A DNA stretch of 64,000 nucleotides, taken from positions 1 through 64,000 of the forward strand of contig NZ_BONY01000027.1 in the NCBI RefSeq assembly GCF_016862955.1, read 5' to 3'. A program made the position numbers and the translations under genes. The stretch's first letter is position 1. Every line of letters begins with the position of its first letter. The notes under the pieces are model-generated. The model made no database searches and was not told where the DNA came from. It saw only the letters and a list, made by a program, of their open reading frames with translations. The DNA comes from Rhizocola hellebori (GTDB lineage: Bacteria > Actinomycetota > Actinomycetes > Mycobacteriales > Micromonosporaceae). Of this stretch, positions 15,848 through 24,452 are shown piece after piece.

Positions 15848-18667
15848 TCACGCCATAGGTCGCTGGCGCAGTAGTGGTAGCCCGACTATTGCACGGGATC
15901 GATCGCCACGCGCCGCCTCGAGTTTGCCGCGCACCTCGGCAGCTGTGGGATGCCCGAGATCGTCGAGGATCGACAGCGCCTCCATCAGGGCGGCCTCGCC
16001 GTGTTGGCCGGCCGCGTGACGGGCCTCGCCCAGGTGTACCAGGATGCGCGCTTCGTAGAAGCGGTCGCCCAGCTCACGGAACAGCTCCAGCGCCACCAGA
16101 TAACAGGCAACGGCTTCGTCGTGCTCGCCGAGATGGTGGTGGGCGTAGCCGATGCTGTCCCAGGTGTGTGCCTCGCTGTCGCGGTTGTCCAACCCGCGCA
16201 ACACCTCCAGCGCCTCCTGGCAATGAATCAGCGCCTTTCGATGGTCGCCGACCAGAGAGTAGGCCCAGCCGACCGAGTTGAGGGCGTTGGCTTTCGCCGC
16301 GTCGTCGTCGCCGCGGCGGAAGACGGACAGCGCGGCTTGGGCGTAGCCGAGCGCTTCGGCGAAACGGCCTTGCTGCTCGAGCAGCAGGGCTAGGTCAAGC
16401 TGAGTGTTGGCTTGACCGCGGCAGTCGGCCTCGTGAGTGAAAAGCTCAAGCGCCGCAAGGGCTTGAGCGTGCGCCTCGGCAAGGCGCGACATGCGGGTCA
16501 GCGCCCGGGCCAGCCGCCGGTGGGCGTGGGCCTGGCCGATGCGGTCACCCGCGGCGCGGGCCGCCTCGATCGCGGCCTGTTGCGTGCTGACCCAGTCGGA
16601 CCAGTGGCCGCGCCGGTCGAAGTAGGTGGCCAGCGCCCCGGCCAGCCGTATGGCGTGGGCTGGCAGGCCAACGGCCGCGGCCCGGTGCACACAGGCGATC
16701 AGGGCGGCGTGCTCGTCACGGAACCAGGCCAGAGCGTCTGCGGCGCTGGTGAACTCGAAAAGCACCACGGCGGGCAGCGGGTCGTGATCGGCGACGGCGA
16801 CTCGCAGCGGATTGATGGCGGTGGCACCGCTCTCGCATGCGTGCAGGTAGTGGTCGTAGAGCCGGCGAAGCGCGTCGTGTCGCTCGCTTGGGGCGTCGGT
16901 GGCGGCGGCCGTCTCACCGGCGAAGGTGCGCAACAGGTCGTGCATCCCGTAGCGGCCCGCTGCGGGCTCGGTCACCAGATGGGCCTGGGCCAGCTCGCCG
17001 AGCAGCCGGCTGGTCTGCGCGAGCGGCAGCGCGGCGAGGCTGGCCGCGGCGGCCACCCCGATGTCGGGGCCGGAATGCAGACCCAGCAACCGAAACAGGC
17101 GTGCCTGGAGTGGCGGAAGCGTGCGGTAGGAGGAGGCGAACACGGCCCGCACATCGGTGGCTGCATCGCCGGCTTCGAACGGGTCCAAACCCGCCCCGGC
17201 CTCGCGCAGCTGCGCAGCGAGCAGCGCGAGGCTGGCCGCGGGCCGGATGGCGGCCCGCGCCGCGACGATGGCCAGTGCCAGCGGCAGCCGCACGCATCGG
17301 TCGATAATCTCCCCGGCGGCCTGCGGCTCAGCGATCACCCGGCCCGCGCCGAGCCGCTCAGCGAGCATCTGCCGGGCTTCCGACACGGAAAGCAGGCCAA
17401 GCATCAGCGGCTCCGCGCCCGCGGCGGCGAGCAGGCCGGGCAGCTGACTGCGGCTGGTGACCACGACCAGGCAACCTGGTGTGCCCGGAAGCAGTGGGCG
17501 CACCTGCTCGGCGCTCGCGGCGTTGTCCAGCACGATCAGCATGCGCCGCTTGGCCAGCAGGGTTCTGTAGAGCGCCGCCCGTCCGTCCACATCGGAGGGC
17601 ACCCGGTCGGCCGGGACATCAAGGGCATCAAGGAAACCTTTAAGAGCGTCGCCCGGCTGCACCGGGCAGCCGGAAGTGGTGAAGCCGGCGAGGTTGACGT
17701 AGAGCTGCCCGTCGGGAAACTCGCCACTGACGCGGTGGGCCCAGTGAACCGCCAGCGCGGTCTTGCCCACACCGGCCATGCCGGCGATGGCGGTGATGAG
17801 CACGGCGGTGGGCTGTGAATGCCCACGGCTCAGGGCGGTGTCGAGCTGACGCAGCTCGCCGCGGCGGCCGACAAACCCGTACCCGTCAAAGGGAAGTTGG
17901 GCAGGCACGACGGGGGCCCTGCCGTCGTCGGTCAGGATCTCCTGATGCAGCGCGCGCAAACGCTGCCCCGGATCGGTGCCCAGCTGCTCGGCCAAAGCGA
18001 GCCTTGCTTGCTCATAGGCCTGCAGCGCCGCGGCGGAGTTGCCGCCCGCCCGCAGCGCCTCCATCAGCAGCAGCCAACCGGTCTCCCGCAACGGTTCCGC
18101 GCGGGTGTGGGCCAGCAGGGTGGCGATGAGGTCGCCGGTGTCATGCAGCCGCAGCCTCACCTGTGCGTGGCTTTCGAAGGCGGTCAGCCGCCACTCCTGC
18201 CAACCGGCCGAGGCCGCCTCCAGCTCCGGGCCGGTGGCCACACCTTCGAAAGGCTTGCCGCGCCAGATATCCAGCGCGCTTGCCCATAGGCGGGCCGATT
18301 CGGTGAGGTCACCCGCCCGCAAGGCCGTCTCGGCCCGGCCCGTCAACCCAGCGAAGCGATGGAAGTCGATGGTCTCAGCGGAGGTCTCCAGCACGTAGGC
18401 GCTGTCGCGGCGGGTCAGCGCGCAGCCGACCCCGGCCAGAATCCGGCGCAGGCGGCTGACGTAGGTAATGACGTTGGCGACAGCGGAGTGTGGGGCTTCA
18501 CCCGGCCACAGCTCGTCGACCATGCGGGTCACCGTCACCGGCCGGCCGGGACTCAGCAGCAGCAGCGCGAGAATGGTGCGCTGCTTGGGGGTGCCCAGCT
18601 CGACCGCCATGCCGCCGTGGCGAAGGTCCAGCGCGCCGAGTACACGGAAATCGACGGCCTCCCCCAT
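15848..18667 (-). CDS. AfsR/SARP-type regulator with NB-ARC and TPR domains
   Basis: A 939-residue regulator. Residues 5-95 form the OmpR-like winged helix (TPKQRTILALLLLSPGRPVT, then YVSRLRRIL), and 100-245 the bacterial transcriptional activation domain. An NB-ARC ATPase starts near 262 (FVGRRGEL) with Walker A GMAGVGKT at 296-303 and Walker B MLIVLDNA. The last 350 residues are TPR repeats (for example AKANALNSVGWAYSLVGDHR). AfsR-type proteins activate secondary metabolism or development genes, gated by nucleotide and often by Ser/Thr kinases. No biosynthetic cluster is adjacent, so its targets are unknown. Confidence 0.92.
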   Translation of the reverse strand: MGEAVDFRVLGALDLRHGGMAVELGTPKQRTILALLLLSPGRPVTVTRMVDELWPGEAPHSAVANVITYVSRLRRILAGVGCALTRRDSAYVLETSAETIDFHRFAGLTGRAETALRAGDLTESARLWASALDIWRGKPFEGVATGPELEAASAGWQEWRLTAFESHAQVRLRLHDTGDLIATLLAHTRAEPLRETGWLLLMEALRAGGNSAAALQAYEQARLALAEQLGTDPGQRLRALHQEILTDDGRAPVVPAQLPFDGYGFVGRRGELRQLDTALSRGHSQPTAVLITAIAGMAGVGKTALAVHWAHRVSGEFPDGQLYVNLAGFTTSGCPVQPGDALKGFLDALDVPADRVPSDVDGRAALYRTLLAKRRMLIVLDNAASAEQVRPLLPGTPGCLVVVTSRSQLPGLLAAAGAEPLMLGLLSVSEARQMLAERLGAGRVIAEPQAAGEIIDRCVRLPLALAIVAARAAIRPAASLALLAAQLREAGAGLDPFEAGDAATDVRAVFASSYRTLPPLQARLFRLLGLHSGPDIGVAAAASLAALPLAQTSRLLGELAQAHLVTEPAAGRYGMHDLLRTFAGETAAATDAPSERHDALRRLYDHYLHACESGATAINPLRVAVADHDPLPAVVLFEFTSAADALAWFRDEHAALIACVHRAAAVGLPAHAIRLAGALATYFDRRGHWSDWVSTQQAAIEAARAAGDRIGQAHAHRRLARALTRMSRLAEAHAQALAALELFTHEADCRGQANTQLDLALLLEQQGRFAEALGYAQAALSVFRRGDDDAAKANALNSVGWAYSLVGDHRKALIHCQEALEVLRGLDNRDSEAHTWDSIGYAHHHLGEHDEAVACYLVALELFRELGDRFYEARILVHLGEARHAAGQHGEAALMEALSILDDLGHPTAAEVRGKLEAARGDRSRAIVGLPLLRQRPMA

Positions 18668-18699
18668 GCGCTCTTTCTACCGGATGACCCCGACAACCA

Positions 18700-18735
18700 C
18701 GGACCCACCCGGCGAGGAGATGCCGGGTGGGTCCG
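18700..18735 (-). terminator. Long perfect hairpin after the propeller-repeat gene
   Basis: A 14-bp perfect stem (arms 18700-18713 and 18722-18735) with an 8-nt loop sits between the stop of the leftward secreted-protein gene and the start of the SARP gene. It should insulate the regulator from read-through. There is no strong T-tract. Confidence 0.65.
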
Positions 18736-18764
18736 CTTCGGAGGATCCTCAAGGCACGGGGAAC

Positions 18765-20015
18765 CTAAAGGAAGATGACCCCCTGGGTGTCCTGGCCGTT
18801 GCCGTTCCAGTCCCCGATGACCGGGATGGCCCCCGGGTCGCCGTAGGGCTGGACGCGGGTCACCGTCCTGGTGTCCGACACCGTCAGGAAGTAGAACGTG
18901 CTGTTCGAGGGACGGTAGACACCGATCTCGGCGATGCCGTCGGTGATCCAGTCGCCGACGATCGGGATGTCGCCGAAGTTGCCGAACGGCACAGCGCCAC
19001 CTGTGATCTTGTAGAAGGTGATGTTGCTGGGACGGTAGACACCGATGTCGTCGCGGCCGTCACCATTCCAGTCGCCGATGATCGGCAGGTCACCTGCGTC
19101 CCCGTACCGGATAGGCGCAGGAGCCGGATCACCGTCGAGCATGTGGAAATAGAAGGTCTGGTTGCTGGGCCGGTAGACGCCGATGTCGTCGCGGCCGTCG
19201 CCGTCCCAGTCCCCGGCGATCGGCTTGTCGCCGAAGTTGCCCAAGCGCACCACCACATCGGCGTTACCACCGGTGCACGGACAGTTGCGCAGGTAGAACG
19301 TCCAGGTGGTCGGATCGTAGAGCCCGATCCCGTCACCGAGGTAGCTGTCCCAGTCGCCCGTGATCACCTCGGAAGCGCCGAACCCGTAATAGAAGAAGGG
19401 CAACGTGTTGGCGTTCGAGCTCAGCGAGTCGGAGAGAGCGAACAGCGGGGTGGAGTTGCGTGACCGGAAGAAGCTGGTCTCCTTGCGCGCGCCCGCCCAC
19501 GACATGGAGAAGTGGACGTGGTCGGTGTGTGGGTTGGACCCGCCGTAGGACACCCAGTTCTTGTTGCTGGTGGAAGACCACAGCGAGATGATGCGGCGGT
19601 TCCAGATGATTTCGCCGATGCCCAGCCGGCGCGCGTTGGCATGTGCGTTGCCGCGCTCGTCAGTGGACAGCAGCCAGGTCAGGACTTCGTTGACCCGGGC
19701 CGCTTCGAACCCGTCGGAAGCGTTCATCCCCCAGTCCCAGGCGCGGCTCTCCCGGTGGTAGGAGGTGCTTTCGCTGCAGTTGGTGTAGCCGAGATGACGC
19801 CCGCCCGCGCCGGCGAGCACCATGTCGTGCAGGTAGACCGTGCCCGCCTGCGGTGTGGTGATGCATGAGGTCGGCAGCTGCCGCAGCGGGTAGCCGTCGA
19901 TGCCGGTGTAGGTGCCGGCCGTGCTGCTTGCGGCGTAAGCGCCGCTGGCGGCGGTCAGCTGGCCCGCTAATGCCACCGTGACGACCGCGACGACCGTCAA
20001 CGTACGTCGGAACAT
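18765..20015 (-). CDS. Secreted M15/extensin-like protein with C-terminal FG-GAP-like repeats
   Basis: A 416-residue exported protein. ATG at 20015 has an AGAGAGGGAA site and opens a signal peptide (about 1-29). The N-terminal domain (about 30-190) contains AWDWGMNASDGFEAARVNEV and ends with PHTDHVHFSMSW, the metal-binding H-x-x-H-x-H-like signature seen in M15-type and extensin-like peptidases. The C-terminal half has about five repeats of the type DWDGDGRDDIGVYRPSN followed by TFYF, which suggests a beta-propeller-like or calcium-binding fold. It probably acts at the cell surface on wall material. The peptidase assignment is by motif only. Confidence 0.7.
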   Translation of the reverse strand: MFRRTLTVVAVVTVALAGQLTAASGAYAASSTAGTYTGIDGYPLRQLPTSCITTPQAGTVYLHDMVLAGAGGRHLGYTNCSESTSYHRESRAWDWGMNASDGFEAARVNEVLTWLLSTDERGNAHANARRLGIGEIIWNRRIISLWSSTSNKNWVSYGGSNPHTDHVHFSMSWAGARKETSFFRSRNSTPLFALSDSLSSNANTLPFFYYGFGASEVITGDWDSYLGDGIGLYDPTTWTFYLRNCPCTGGNADVVVRLGNFGDKPIAGDWDGDGRDDIGVYRPSNQTFYFHMLDGDPAPAPIRYGDAGDLPIIGDWNGDGRDDIGVYRPSNITFYKITGGAVPFGNFGDIPIVGDWITDGIAEIGVYRPSNSTFYFLTVSDTRTVTRVQPYGDPGAIPVIGDWNGNGQDTQGVIFL

Positions 20016-20145
20016 GGTTCCCTCTCTGGTGATTCGTCCCCGCTTTCCACGCCCGCGGGCTGGCCCCGACGCTATGAAATAGCTCGATATATTCTCGATA
20101 CGCGGCCGATATCCACCGGCTGCTGACCGAAATGGACGGAGTGCC

Positions 20146-20667
20146 ATGTCGCGACCGACGCCACCCTATGCGCCCGCGGGCATGCCGCCTGCTCGCTCAC
20201 GGACTGGGCTGATAATCGGCATCGTCGCGGGCGCTGCGGCTCTGGCACTGGTGGTATGCCTCGGCGTTGGCTACCTGATCCTCAGGTCGATTCACCAGAA
20301 GGTAACCACCCAGCTGGCGCAGACATCGCCCTCGCCTATGCAGGAGCAGGCCTACAGCAAAACCTTGCAGACAACGAAGTTTCAGCTGCAGGTAGATATC
20401 AGCCCGGCCAAGACCGGCGAGAACATTGTTCACCTGTACGCGTTCACGCCCGCCGGCCGCCCGGTGAGGGTCGAAGAATGGAAGGTGACCGCGTCACTGC
20501 CCGCAGCTGGGATCGACCCGGTGAGCGTGCCGGTGTTGGAGCTCAGCGAGAATCACGCGGTGGGGACGATCTCGTTGACAGCCCGCGGACAGTGGCAGTT
20601 CCAGTTCACGTTGCGCATCGCAGAAGGAGACCAGGATTCGGTCACCGCCCAGGTGCCGATCAGGTAG
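20146..20667 (+). CDS. Membrane-anchored protein with CopD-tail/YtkA-like domain
   Basis: A 173-residue protein: a short proline-rich cytoplasmic start, one transmembrane helix (about 21-47), and an extracellular beta-sandwich. The outer part has the pattern of the C-terminal domain found on actinobacterial CopD fusions and YtkA-like proteins: VDISPAKTGENIVHLYAFTP, then GRPVRVEEWKVTASL, and WQFQFTLRIAEGDQDSV. In CopD fusions this domain sits next to a copper-transport membrane part, which is absent here. No His or Met ligand cluster is obvious. The gene stands alone, divergent from the secreted propeller protein. Confidence 0.65.
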   Translation: MSRPTPPYAPAGMPPARSRTGLIIGIVAGAAALALVVCLGVGYLILRSIHQKVTTQLAQTSPSPMQEQAYSKTLQTTKFQLQVDISPAKTGENIVHLYAFTPAGRPVRVEEWKVTASLPAAGIDPVSVPVLELSENHAVGTISLTARGQWQFQFTLRIAEGDQDSVTAQVPIR

Positions 20668-20773
20668 AGCTCGACCGTCCGATCAGGACGGACATACAGA
20701 CCCACCTCCGCGAACACATCGATGACGGTAGTGGGCTGACACAAGGCCAGCCCACGTTCGCGCGACGCTAGCC

Positions 20774-21577
20774 TTATTGGGAAGCCGCCACCGCGACCGG
20801 CAATGCGGGCCGCGGTGCGCGGGCAAGCAGTGTGGCAAGGTCTCCGTCAACGCTGCCAAGGAATCCGGCCGCCACCGCGGAGTACATCGACATCACCATG
20901 GGGGGCTGGAAGGGCAGCAGATTGGCGTGCGCCAGCGCCCGCCGCTGATCGGCCAAGGCCACCGGCTTATAAGGCACGTCAAGCGCGGCGGCCAGCTCAG
21001 CGGCGGTCAGGGCCACCGATCCGACCAGTTCGTAGCAGCGATTCAGGTGGGCCTGTGGCGCTGCTGCCACCGCAACAGCAGCGTCGGCGAGATCCTGCCT
21101 GGTTACCGCGGCCAGCGCCCCGTCGCCGAAAGGCGCCGTGATCACCCCGTCTATCGGCGCGGCGAGCAGGCCGAACAGCTCGGCGTAGAGCCCGTTGCGC
21201 AGGATGGTCCAGGTCATCGAGCTGCGTTGCAGGCGCTGCTCGGTCCAGCGGTGAGCAAGGGCGAAGGCCAAATGATCGCCCGCGCCGGTGAGGCTGGTGT
21301 AGATCACGTGGCGAACGCCCGCCTGCTCAGCGGCGGAGATGACCCGGTGGTGCCGGGCGATGACCACATCGTCCTCGCCGTAGCCGGCCGAGATGAGAAG
21401 CAGGGTCTGCACTCCTGACAGGTCCAGCGTCGCTGGATCATCGAAGTCAAGCATTCGCCCAAGCGCCGCGAACCTTGCGGGTGTGCGGGTTCCGGCTAGC
21501 GGGGCGAGGCCCTTTTCGACCAGTCCGGCATGGACAAGCGCGCCGAGGTTTCCCGAGGCGCCGGTGACGAGCAGCAT
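20774..21577 (-). CDS. NmrA/SDR-type NAD(P)-binding protein
   Basis: A 267-residue atypical short-chain dehydrogenase/reductase of the NmrA-like group. ATG at 21577 has an AAGGG site and directly precedes the nucleotide-binding motif VTGASGNLGALV. Residues about 55-110 continue the Rossmann fold (LLLISAGYGEDDVV, then GVRHVIYTSLTGAG), and the pattern TILRNGLYAEL follows. Members are often NAD(P)H:quinone oxidoreductases or redox-sensing regulators. The divergent HxlR-family gene is its probable regulator, a very common pairing. Confidence 0.85.
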   Translation of the reverse strand: MLLVTGASGNLGALVHAGLVEKGLAPLAGTRTPARFAALGRMLDFDDPATLDLSGVQTLLLISAGYGEDDVVIARHHRVISAAEQAGVRHVIYTSLTGAGDHLAFALAHRWTEQRLQRSSMTWTILRNGLYAELFGLLAAPIDGVITAPFGDGALAAVTRQDLADAAVAVAAAPQAHLNRCYELVGSVALTAAELAAALDVPYKPVALADQRRALAHANLLPFQPPMVMSMYSAVAAGFLGSVDGDLATLLARAPRPALPVAVAASQ

Positions 21578-21595
21578 GGCTGAGCCCTTCAAGTG

Positions 21596-21610
21596 GTTCT
21601 GATTAGGAAC
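21596..21610. promoter_or_regulatory. GTTC-N7-GAAC inverted repeat in the NmrA/HxlR intergenic region
   Basis: GTTCTGATTAGGAAC lies between the divergent NmrA-like and HxlR-type genes. A GGAACC half-site follows at 21624-21629. HxlR regulators bind such spaced inverted repeats in shared promoters, so this is a candidate operator. Confidence 0.4.
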
Positions 21611-21659
21611 TAGCCTCATCTTCAGGAACCACGACGGGCGCGGACAAGGAGGCACTTCA

Positions 21660-22073
21660 GTGTCATCAGGGCACACGGCGGTAACCACTGCGCTGCAGCC
21701 ATGCGGGCTGCCCGAGCATCGAAACTGCGGAATTCGCGAGGTCCTTGACCGCATCGGCGACAAGTGGTCGGTGTTGGTCATCGCCGAGCTGTCGCCCGGG
21801 ACCCGCCGCTTCCGCGAGATTCAGCGCGGCATCCACGGCATCTCGCAGCGGATGCTCACCCTGACCCTGCGCCGCCTGGAACGTGACGGGCTCGTGCTTC
21901 GCACCGCCTTCCCCACCGTCCCGGTGACCGTGACCTACCAGCTGACCGATCGCGGCAGGAGCCTGACCCATCTGGTCCAGCAACTGGCGGACTGGTCACT
22001 GGCGAACATGGCGGCGGTAGCGGAGTCACGCAGAAGATGGGACGCCGCGAATCCGGAGTCCATGATCGTGTGA
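21660..22073 (+). CDS. HxlR-family transcriptional regulator
   Basis: A 137-residue winged-helix regulator. The GTG start has an AAGGAGG site. The HxlR core is clear: CGIREVLDRIGDKWSVLVIA, then RRFREIQRGIHGISQRMLTL, LRRLERDGLVLRTAFPTVPV, and VTYQLTDRGRSL. A Cys near residue 23 before the first helix is typical of members that sense electrophiles or disulfide stress. It is divergent from the NmrA-like oxidoreductase, its likely target, and probably autoregulated from the shared promoter. Confidence 0.9.
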   Translation: MSSGHTAVTTALQPCGLPEHRNCGIREVLDRIGDKWSVLVIAELSPGTRRFREIQRGIHGISQRMLTLTLRRLERDGLVLRTAFPTVPVTVTYQLTDRGRSLTHLVQQLADWSLANMAAVAESRRRWDAANPESMIV

Positions 22074-22151
22074 GGCACTCCAGGAAACCTGGGCTGATCG
22101 TTGGCAACCATTTGCCGGCCTGCGGTTGTTGATGAGCCGAGGAGGTCTGCA

Positions 22152-22649
22152 GTGGAAGATTTCGATGCTTATGTCGTAGCGGCGTGGCCGAGGCTTGTGC
22201 GCTCGGCCTGGCTGCTGACAGGGGACTGGCATAGGGCGGAGGACCTGGTGCAGGCGGTCCTGGCAAGGGCTTATGGCCGCTGGTCCCGCATTGGCGCCGA
22301 CTCCCCCGACGCCTATCTGCGCGCGATGCTCGCCACGACCTTCCTCACCTGGTGGCGGCGGCGCTGGCGGGCGGAGATCCCGTCGGCGACCATCGCCGAG
22401 AGCGCCGGGGTCGACGAGCACGCCCGAGCCGAGCTGCAGCAGGTGGTCCGCGACGCGCTGCTTTCGTTGCCCCATCAGCAGCGCGCCGTGCTCATGCTGC
22501 GCTTCCATGCCGATCTGACCGAGGCCGCCACCGCCGACGCGCTCGGCATCAGCCTTGGCACGGTCAAGTCCTACACCGCCCGTGCGCTGGCCGCTCTGCG
22601 CCAGCACCCGAGCCTGAGATCCTTTGTCCTGGAGGGGGCAGCGTCATGA
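22152..22649 (+). CDS. SigE-family ECF RNA polymerase sigma factor
   Basis: A 165-residue ECF sigma factor. GTG at 22152 has a GAGGAGG site. Region 2 is seen in FDAYVVAAWPRLVRSAWLL and GDWHRAEDLVQAVLARAY, and region 4 in LPHQQRAVLMLRFHADLTEA and GISLGTVKSYTARALAALR. This pattern belongs to the actinobacterial SigE-like (ECF41/50-type) group with a short region 4. The stop overlaps the start of the next membrane protein, which is likely its regulator or effector in place of a classical anti-sigma factor. Confidence 0.92.
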   Translation: MEDFDAYVVAAWPRLVRSAWLLTGDWHRAEDLVQAVLARAYGRWSRIGADSPDAYLRAMLATTFLTWWRRRWRAEIPSATIAESAGVDEHARAELQQVVRDALLSLPHQQRAVLMLRFHADLTEAATADALGISLGTVKSYTARALAALRQHPSLRSFVLEGAAS

Positions 22650-23542
22650 CATCGGCGAACCTGCGAGACCTCCTCGACGAGGCCACCCGGGACATTCCCG
22701 CATCTGTTGCCCAGCCACCGCTTTCGGCCATCCGTGACCGTGTCAAGCGCCGCCGGGCCGGCTTCGCCGCGACCGGTGTCGTGGCCGCGGTCGCCCTCGC
22801 GGTCGCCGTGGCTATCCCGCTCCAGCTCGCCAAAGCGCATCGGCCGGCGCCACCGGCGGCCACGCCGTCCGCCTTCGCCTGGGAGTTCGGCTACGTCGAC
22901 GGCGCCGAGCTGACCGTCTACGCGACGAGGCTTCCTCCATGCACGTTCCTGGACAACCCGACCGTGGTGTCCTCGCATACCGACGGGTCGTACACCATAA
23001 GGCTTATCGGAGATCTGGGCACCACTTCCGGTTGCGCCACCTCGGGTCCCGGGGCCAGCGGCCCAGGCCGCCTGGCAACGGCGAAGGTACAGCTCGATGG
23101 AACGATCCCACTCGATCTGATCAGGGATGCGGTGAGCCGACAGTTCCGGCCTATTTACAGCCGCGCGGAGCTGCCGGTCGGATTCACCGAGGGGCTGGGC
23201 CTCATCTTCGAGTGGGGCTATCAATCCGTCGACGATGCCTATGCGGAGTTCTATGGCAGGTTCCAGACCCAGAACTCGTATTCGCCGCCCATCGAACTCA
23301 CTGGCGTCAGTTTTTGGGGACGCGGCGTGTTCGCCGACCCGCCACCCGTCATCGGCGGCGAGCCGGCCAGCTTCGGCCCGGTCAGCGGCTGGCTTGCGCC
23401 GCAGAGCGATGGCAGAGCCTGGCGCTTCCTCTGGTACGAACCTCGGGGCAGCTCATGGATCGTTTACGAGGCGACTCCCGACCGAGGCTATCCAACCAAA
23501 GCCGATCTTGTACACGTGCTGGAGAAGCTCAAGTGGCAGTGA
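22646..23542 (+). CDS. Single-pass membrane protein coupled to the ECF sigma factor
   Basis: A 298-residue protein whose ATG overlaps the sigma factor stop (ATGA). The cytoplasmic start (about 1-40) contains LRDLLDEATRDIP and a basic stretch RVKRRRAG. One transmembrane helix spans about 44-62, and the extracellular remainder has no recognised domain. A short cytoplasmic sigma-contact segment, one helix and an outer sensor is the usual design of anti-sigma partners of SigE-type factors, so an anti-sigma role is likely. The canonical zinc anti-sigma motif is absent. Confidence 0.7.
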   Translation: MTSANLRDLLDEATRDIPASVAQPPLSAIRDRVKRRRAGFAATGVVAAVALAVAVAIPLQLAKAHRPAPPAATPSAFAWEFGYVDGAELTVYATRLPPCTFLDNPTVVSSHTDGSYTIRLIGDLGTTSGCATSGPGASGPGRLATAKVQLDGTIPLDLIRDAVSRQFRPIYSRAELPVGFTEGLGLIFEWGYQSVDDAYAEFYGRFQTQNSYSPPIELTGVSFWGRGVFADPPPVIGGEPASFGPVSGWLAPQSDGRAWRFLWYEPRGSSWIVYEATPDRGYPTKADLVHVLEKLKWQ

Positions 23543-23552
23543 AAGGGCGCGC

Positions 23553-24413
23553 TCAGAGATCGCGGCGCAGCTCGAGGAAGCGGTAGCTGAGCAGCCCGCG
23601 GGTCAGCGCGTGCTGAAGGGCGTTGCCGCCGACCAGCGACCGCCAGTATTCGCCGGACGGCCGAAACACCCGGCCCACGGCCAGCAGCGCGCTGATCCAG
23701 CGGTCGCGGGGGCGGCGCAACTCGAGCCCCGACGTCAGGTCCAGATCGCGAACCAGGGCCAGGCCGTGCTCCGCAGCCAGCTCGCGCACCTGATCCACGG
23801 TGAGCAGTGAGGTGGCGTGCCAGCCGGTCCGGAATTCGTCAAGCCAACGGGCCGAACGCGACGATGAGGGCACGGCGGCGGAGGTGAGAAAGTCGTCGCA
23901 GATGACGAGGGTGCCACCGGGGCGCAGGGAGCGAGCCGCTTGCGCGAAGTAGCGGCCGGCGTCGGGGCTGTGCAGGAACGCCTCGATGGAGAAGGTGAGA
24001 TGAGCCCGCCCGGCCAGGTCGTCGGGCAGCGACAGGTAGTTGCCCTCCCGACAGCGCACGCGTGAGCCGGCCCCGGCCTCGGCAATCAGCGTCGCGGCGC
24101 GCGCCGCCTGCAGCGGGCTGATCGTGATGCCCTCGCCCTCAAGGTCGATCTGGCTGGCCAGATAGAGCAGGCTCGCGCCCAGCCCGCAGCCGAGGTCCAC
24201 CACGGTGGGCTTGGCGACGCCGGGCGGAAGGGCTTGCAGAATGAGCTCGTCGACGTGGTGGAACGACGCCTTGCGCGTGGTCACCCCGGGGCCCCAGACC
24301 GCGCGATGGATCGATGCCCCGCCCTGGCCGAGCCGCTCGAAAGCGGCGGCGTTGTTGTCGTAGTAACGCCGCACCCGTTCGGCACGCTCGGCCGCGTCAG
24401 CCTCGGAGATCAC
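23553..24413 (-). CDS. Class I SAM-dependent methyltransferase
   Basis: A 286-residue methyltransferase. Motif I is VVDLGCGLGASLLYLA (about residues 71-86), followed by GEGITISPLQAARA, the acidic region REGNYLSLPDD, and the post-motif FSIEAFLHSPDAGRYFAQAA with LRPGGTLVICDDFL. The start RRYYDNNAAAFERLGQGGAS resembles small-molecule C-methyltransferases of the tocopherol/prenyl-phosphate and cyclopropane-synthase-like group. The substrate is unknown. It lies between the sigma operon and the exonuclease gene, convergent to the former with a 10-bp gap, and appears monocistronic. Confidence 0.85.
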   Translation of the reverse strand: MISEADAAERAERVRRYYDNNAAAFERLGQGGASIHRAVWGPGVTTRKASFHHVDELILQALPPGVAKPTVVDLGCGLGASLLYLASQIDLEGEGITISPLQAARAATLIAEAGAGSRVRCREGNYLSLPDDLAGRAHLTFSIEAFLHSPDAGRYFAQAARSLRPGGTLVICDDFLTSAAVPSSSRSARWLDEFRTGWHATSLLTVDQVRELAAEHGLALVRDLDLTSGLELRRPRDRWISALLAVGRVFRPSGEYWRSLVGGNALQHALTRGLLSYRFLELRRDL

Positions 24414-24452
24414 GAAGGCCCACTTTAGACGATCCGGACAGCTGCAGGGAGG

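Noticed and set aside
16412-17818. 468-residue plus-strand open frame
   Set aside because: Antisense to the NB-ARC/TPR region of the SARP regulator, which has unmistakable domains.
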